Positions 63,413 to 64,000 of a stretch of 64,000 bases of DNA are shown here, in pieces (the first letter of the stretch is position 1; each line of letters starts with the position of its first letter). Source of the DNA: Kingella oralis (GTDB lineage Bacteria > Pseudomonadota > Gammaproteobacteria > Burkholderiales > Neisseriaceae). The notes beneath the pieces are model-generated. The model saw only the letters and a list, made by a program, of their open reading frames with translations, did not search any database and had not been told where the DNA came from. The translations under genes and the position numbers were made by a program. The stretch is from contig NZ_CP059569.1 of assembly GCF_014054985.1 (NCBI RefSeq), forward strand, positions 2,170,001 through 2,234,000, given 5' to 3'.

Positions 63413-63715
63413 TTAGGCGATGGACAAAATTTCAATTTGGGTGAAATTTTGGCGATGGCCTTGACGTTTTTGATAGTGTTTGCGGCGGCGCATTTTGAAA
63501 ATGCGGACTTTTTCGCCGCGACCGTGGGCAACCACTTTGGCTACCACTTTGGCTTTGGCGGCTTCTTCGCCTAGTTTTAGTTTATCGCCGTCAGCAATCA
63601 TCAGAACTTCTAGTTCGATTTGGCTGTCGAGTTCGGCTGGTATCTGTTCTACTTTCAATTTTTCGCCAACGGTAACTTTGTATTGTTTACCGCCAGTTTT
63701 TATGACCGCGTACAT
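63413..63715 (-). CDS. rplU: 50S ribosomal protein L21
   Basis: 100 residues from the ATG at 63715 (MYAVIKTGGKQYKVTVGEKL), with GGAG six bases upstream; the TTG two codons earlier is less likely. KMRRRKHYQKRQGHRQNFTQ is diagnostic. Confidence 0.97.
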   Translation of the reverse strand: MYAVIKTGGKQYKVTVGEKLKVEQIPAELDSQIELEVLMIADGDKLKLGEEAAKAKVVAKVVAHGRGEKVRIFKMRRRKHYQKRQGHRQNFTQIEILSIA

Positions 63716-63781
63716 GCTCAACTCCGTAAGAATTGGGTTAATGAAAAGTTCCGCTAAGGGGCGGAACGTGGAAAGCGGCGA

Positions 63782-63810
63782 ATTATGGCAATATTGGGTT
63801 GTTTTGTCAA
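63782..63810 (-). promoter_or_regulatory. promoter of rplU-rpmA
   Basis: TTGACA (63805-63810) is 17 bases from CATAAT (63782-63787) on the minus strand. The leader contains a GTTCCGCCCC/GGGGCGGAAC-type hairpin (GTTCCGC with GCGGAAC, near 63748-63768). Confidence 0.8.
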
Positions 63811-63854
63811 AAGATTTTTGCTTTTGCTGGGGATTGAGGCAGCCTGAAATTTGA

Positions 63855-63945
63855 AATGGAGCAACGATGGCTTGTTGCCAAATGGTTTATTCAATAGGGT
63901 TTTACTGATTAAGCGAGATGTTGGTACGCCGCCTGTGCTACGTTG
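63855..63945. repeat. palindromic intergenic repeat, copy E (diverged)
   Basis: AAATGGAGCAACGATGGCTT, GTTGCCAAATGGTTTAT, GGTTTTACTG and a right end ATGTTGGTACGCCGCC with GTTGGTT align with copy A along the full length. The stretch to 64000 ends with further DUS. Confidence 0.65.
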
Positions 63946-64000
63946 GTTATGGGGTTGGCAAAGGTTTCAGGCTGCCTTTGGGTGCGGTATAGGCAGCCTG

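Overview
Organism. The window is from a member of the Neisseriaceae, most likely Kingella or a close relative. The main evidence is a 12-mer, AGGCAGCCTGAA, that recurs on both strands, usually as inverted pairs just after genes. It matches the AG-king dialect of the Neisseriaceae DNA uptake sequence (DUS). Supporting signs are a Correia-type element, a perfect dRS3-type repeat, a comEA-like gene beside the rRNA operon, and dprA. The genus call is inference; no database was searched.

Layout. 0-4 kb: end of a YdcF/SanA-type gene, tRNA-Glu and tRNA-Arg, dgt, an FKBP isomerase and a J-domain-like membrane protein. 4.0-17.6 kb (minus strand): ribosomal protein genes, read from high to low coordinates. 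The S10-type block (rplC to rpsQ) has its own promoter and terminator. The spc/alpha block (rplN to rplQ, with secY, infA, rpmJ and rpoA) starts from a separate promoter. rpsJ is not in front of rplC. 18-26.6 kb: a ubiquinone hydroxylase, pgi, hexR, nudE, rho with an unusual C-terminal tail, a metallo-beta-lactamase-fold hydrolase and a cation diffusion facilitator.

26.8-31.4 kb: a block whose DUS are largely of the Neisseria type (core GCCGTCTGAA), mixed with resident ones. It holds a LysR regulator, a divergent luciferase-like flavin oxidoreductase, a secreted metallo-beta-lactamase-fold gene broken by one in-frame stop, and an old-yellow-enzyme-type oxidoreductase. It looks like DNA acquired from a Neisseria species.

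31.5-54.8 kb: ftsY with a long N-terminal domain rich in DUS-derived QPE motifs, a DUF2750 gene, a YdgA-type gene, petABC (cytochrome bc1), a CreB/CreC-like two-component pair divergent from a gene that keeps only the C-terminal half of CreD, two small envelope genes, ffh, ftsE-ftsX, ogt, glmU, small lipoproteins, dprA, tsf-rpsB and a comEA-like gene. FtsY, Ffh and SecY together give the co-translational membrane-targeting route.

54.9-60.6 kb: a complete rRNA operon on the minus strand (16S, tRNA-Ile, tRNA-Ala, 23S, 5S) with promoter, boxA-like sites, processing stems and terminator. 60.7-64 kb: an L,D-transpeptidase-like gene, a BamE-like lipoprotein, tRNA-Ser, tRNA-Arg, ispB, rpmA and rplU.

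Repeats. Besides DUS hairpins, at least three other dispersed families occur: a roughly 90-bp palindromic element with five copies, a TGCGTAGCGAAGC-type element tied to variant DUS, and 24-26 bp inverted-repeat pairs. The most promising leads are the CreB-type operator before the half-size creD, the mixed-dialect island, the Rho tail, the split ribosomal operon with an AT-rich second half, and the 90-bp element.
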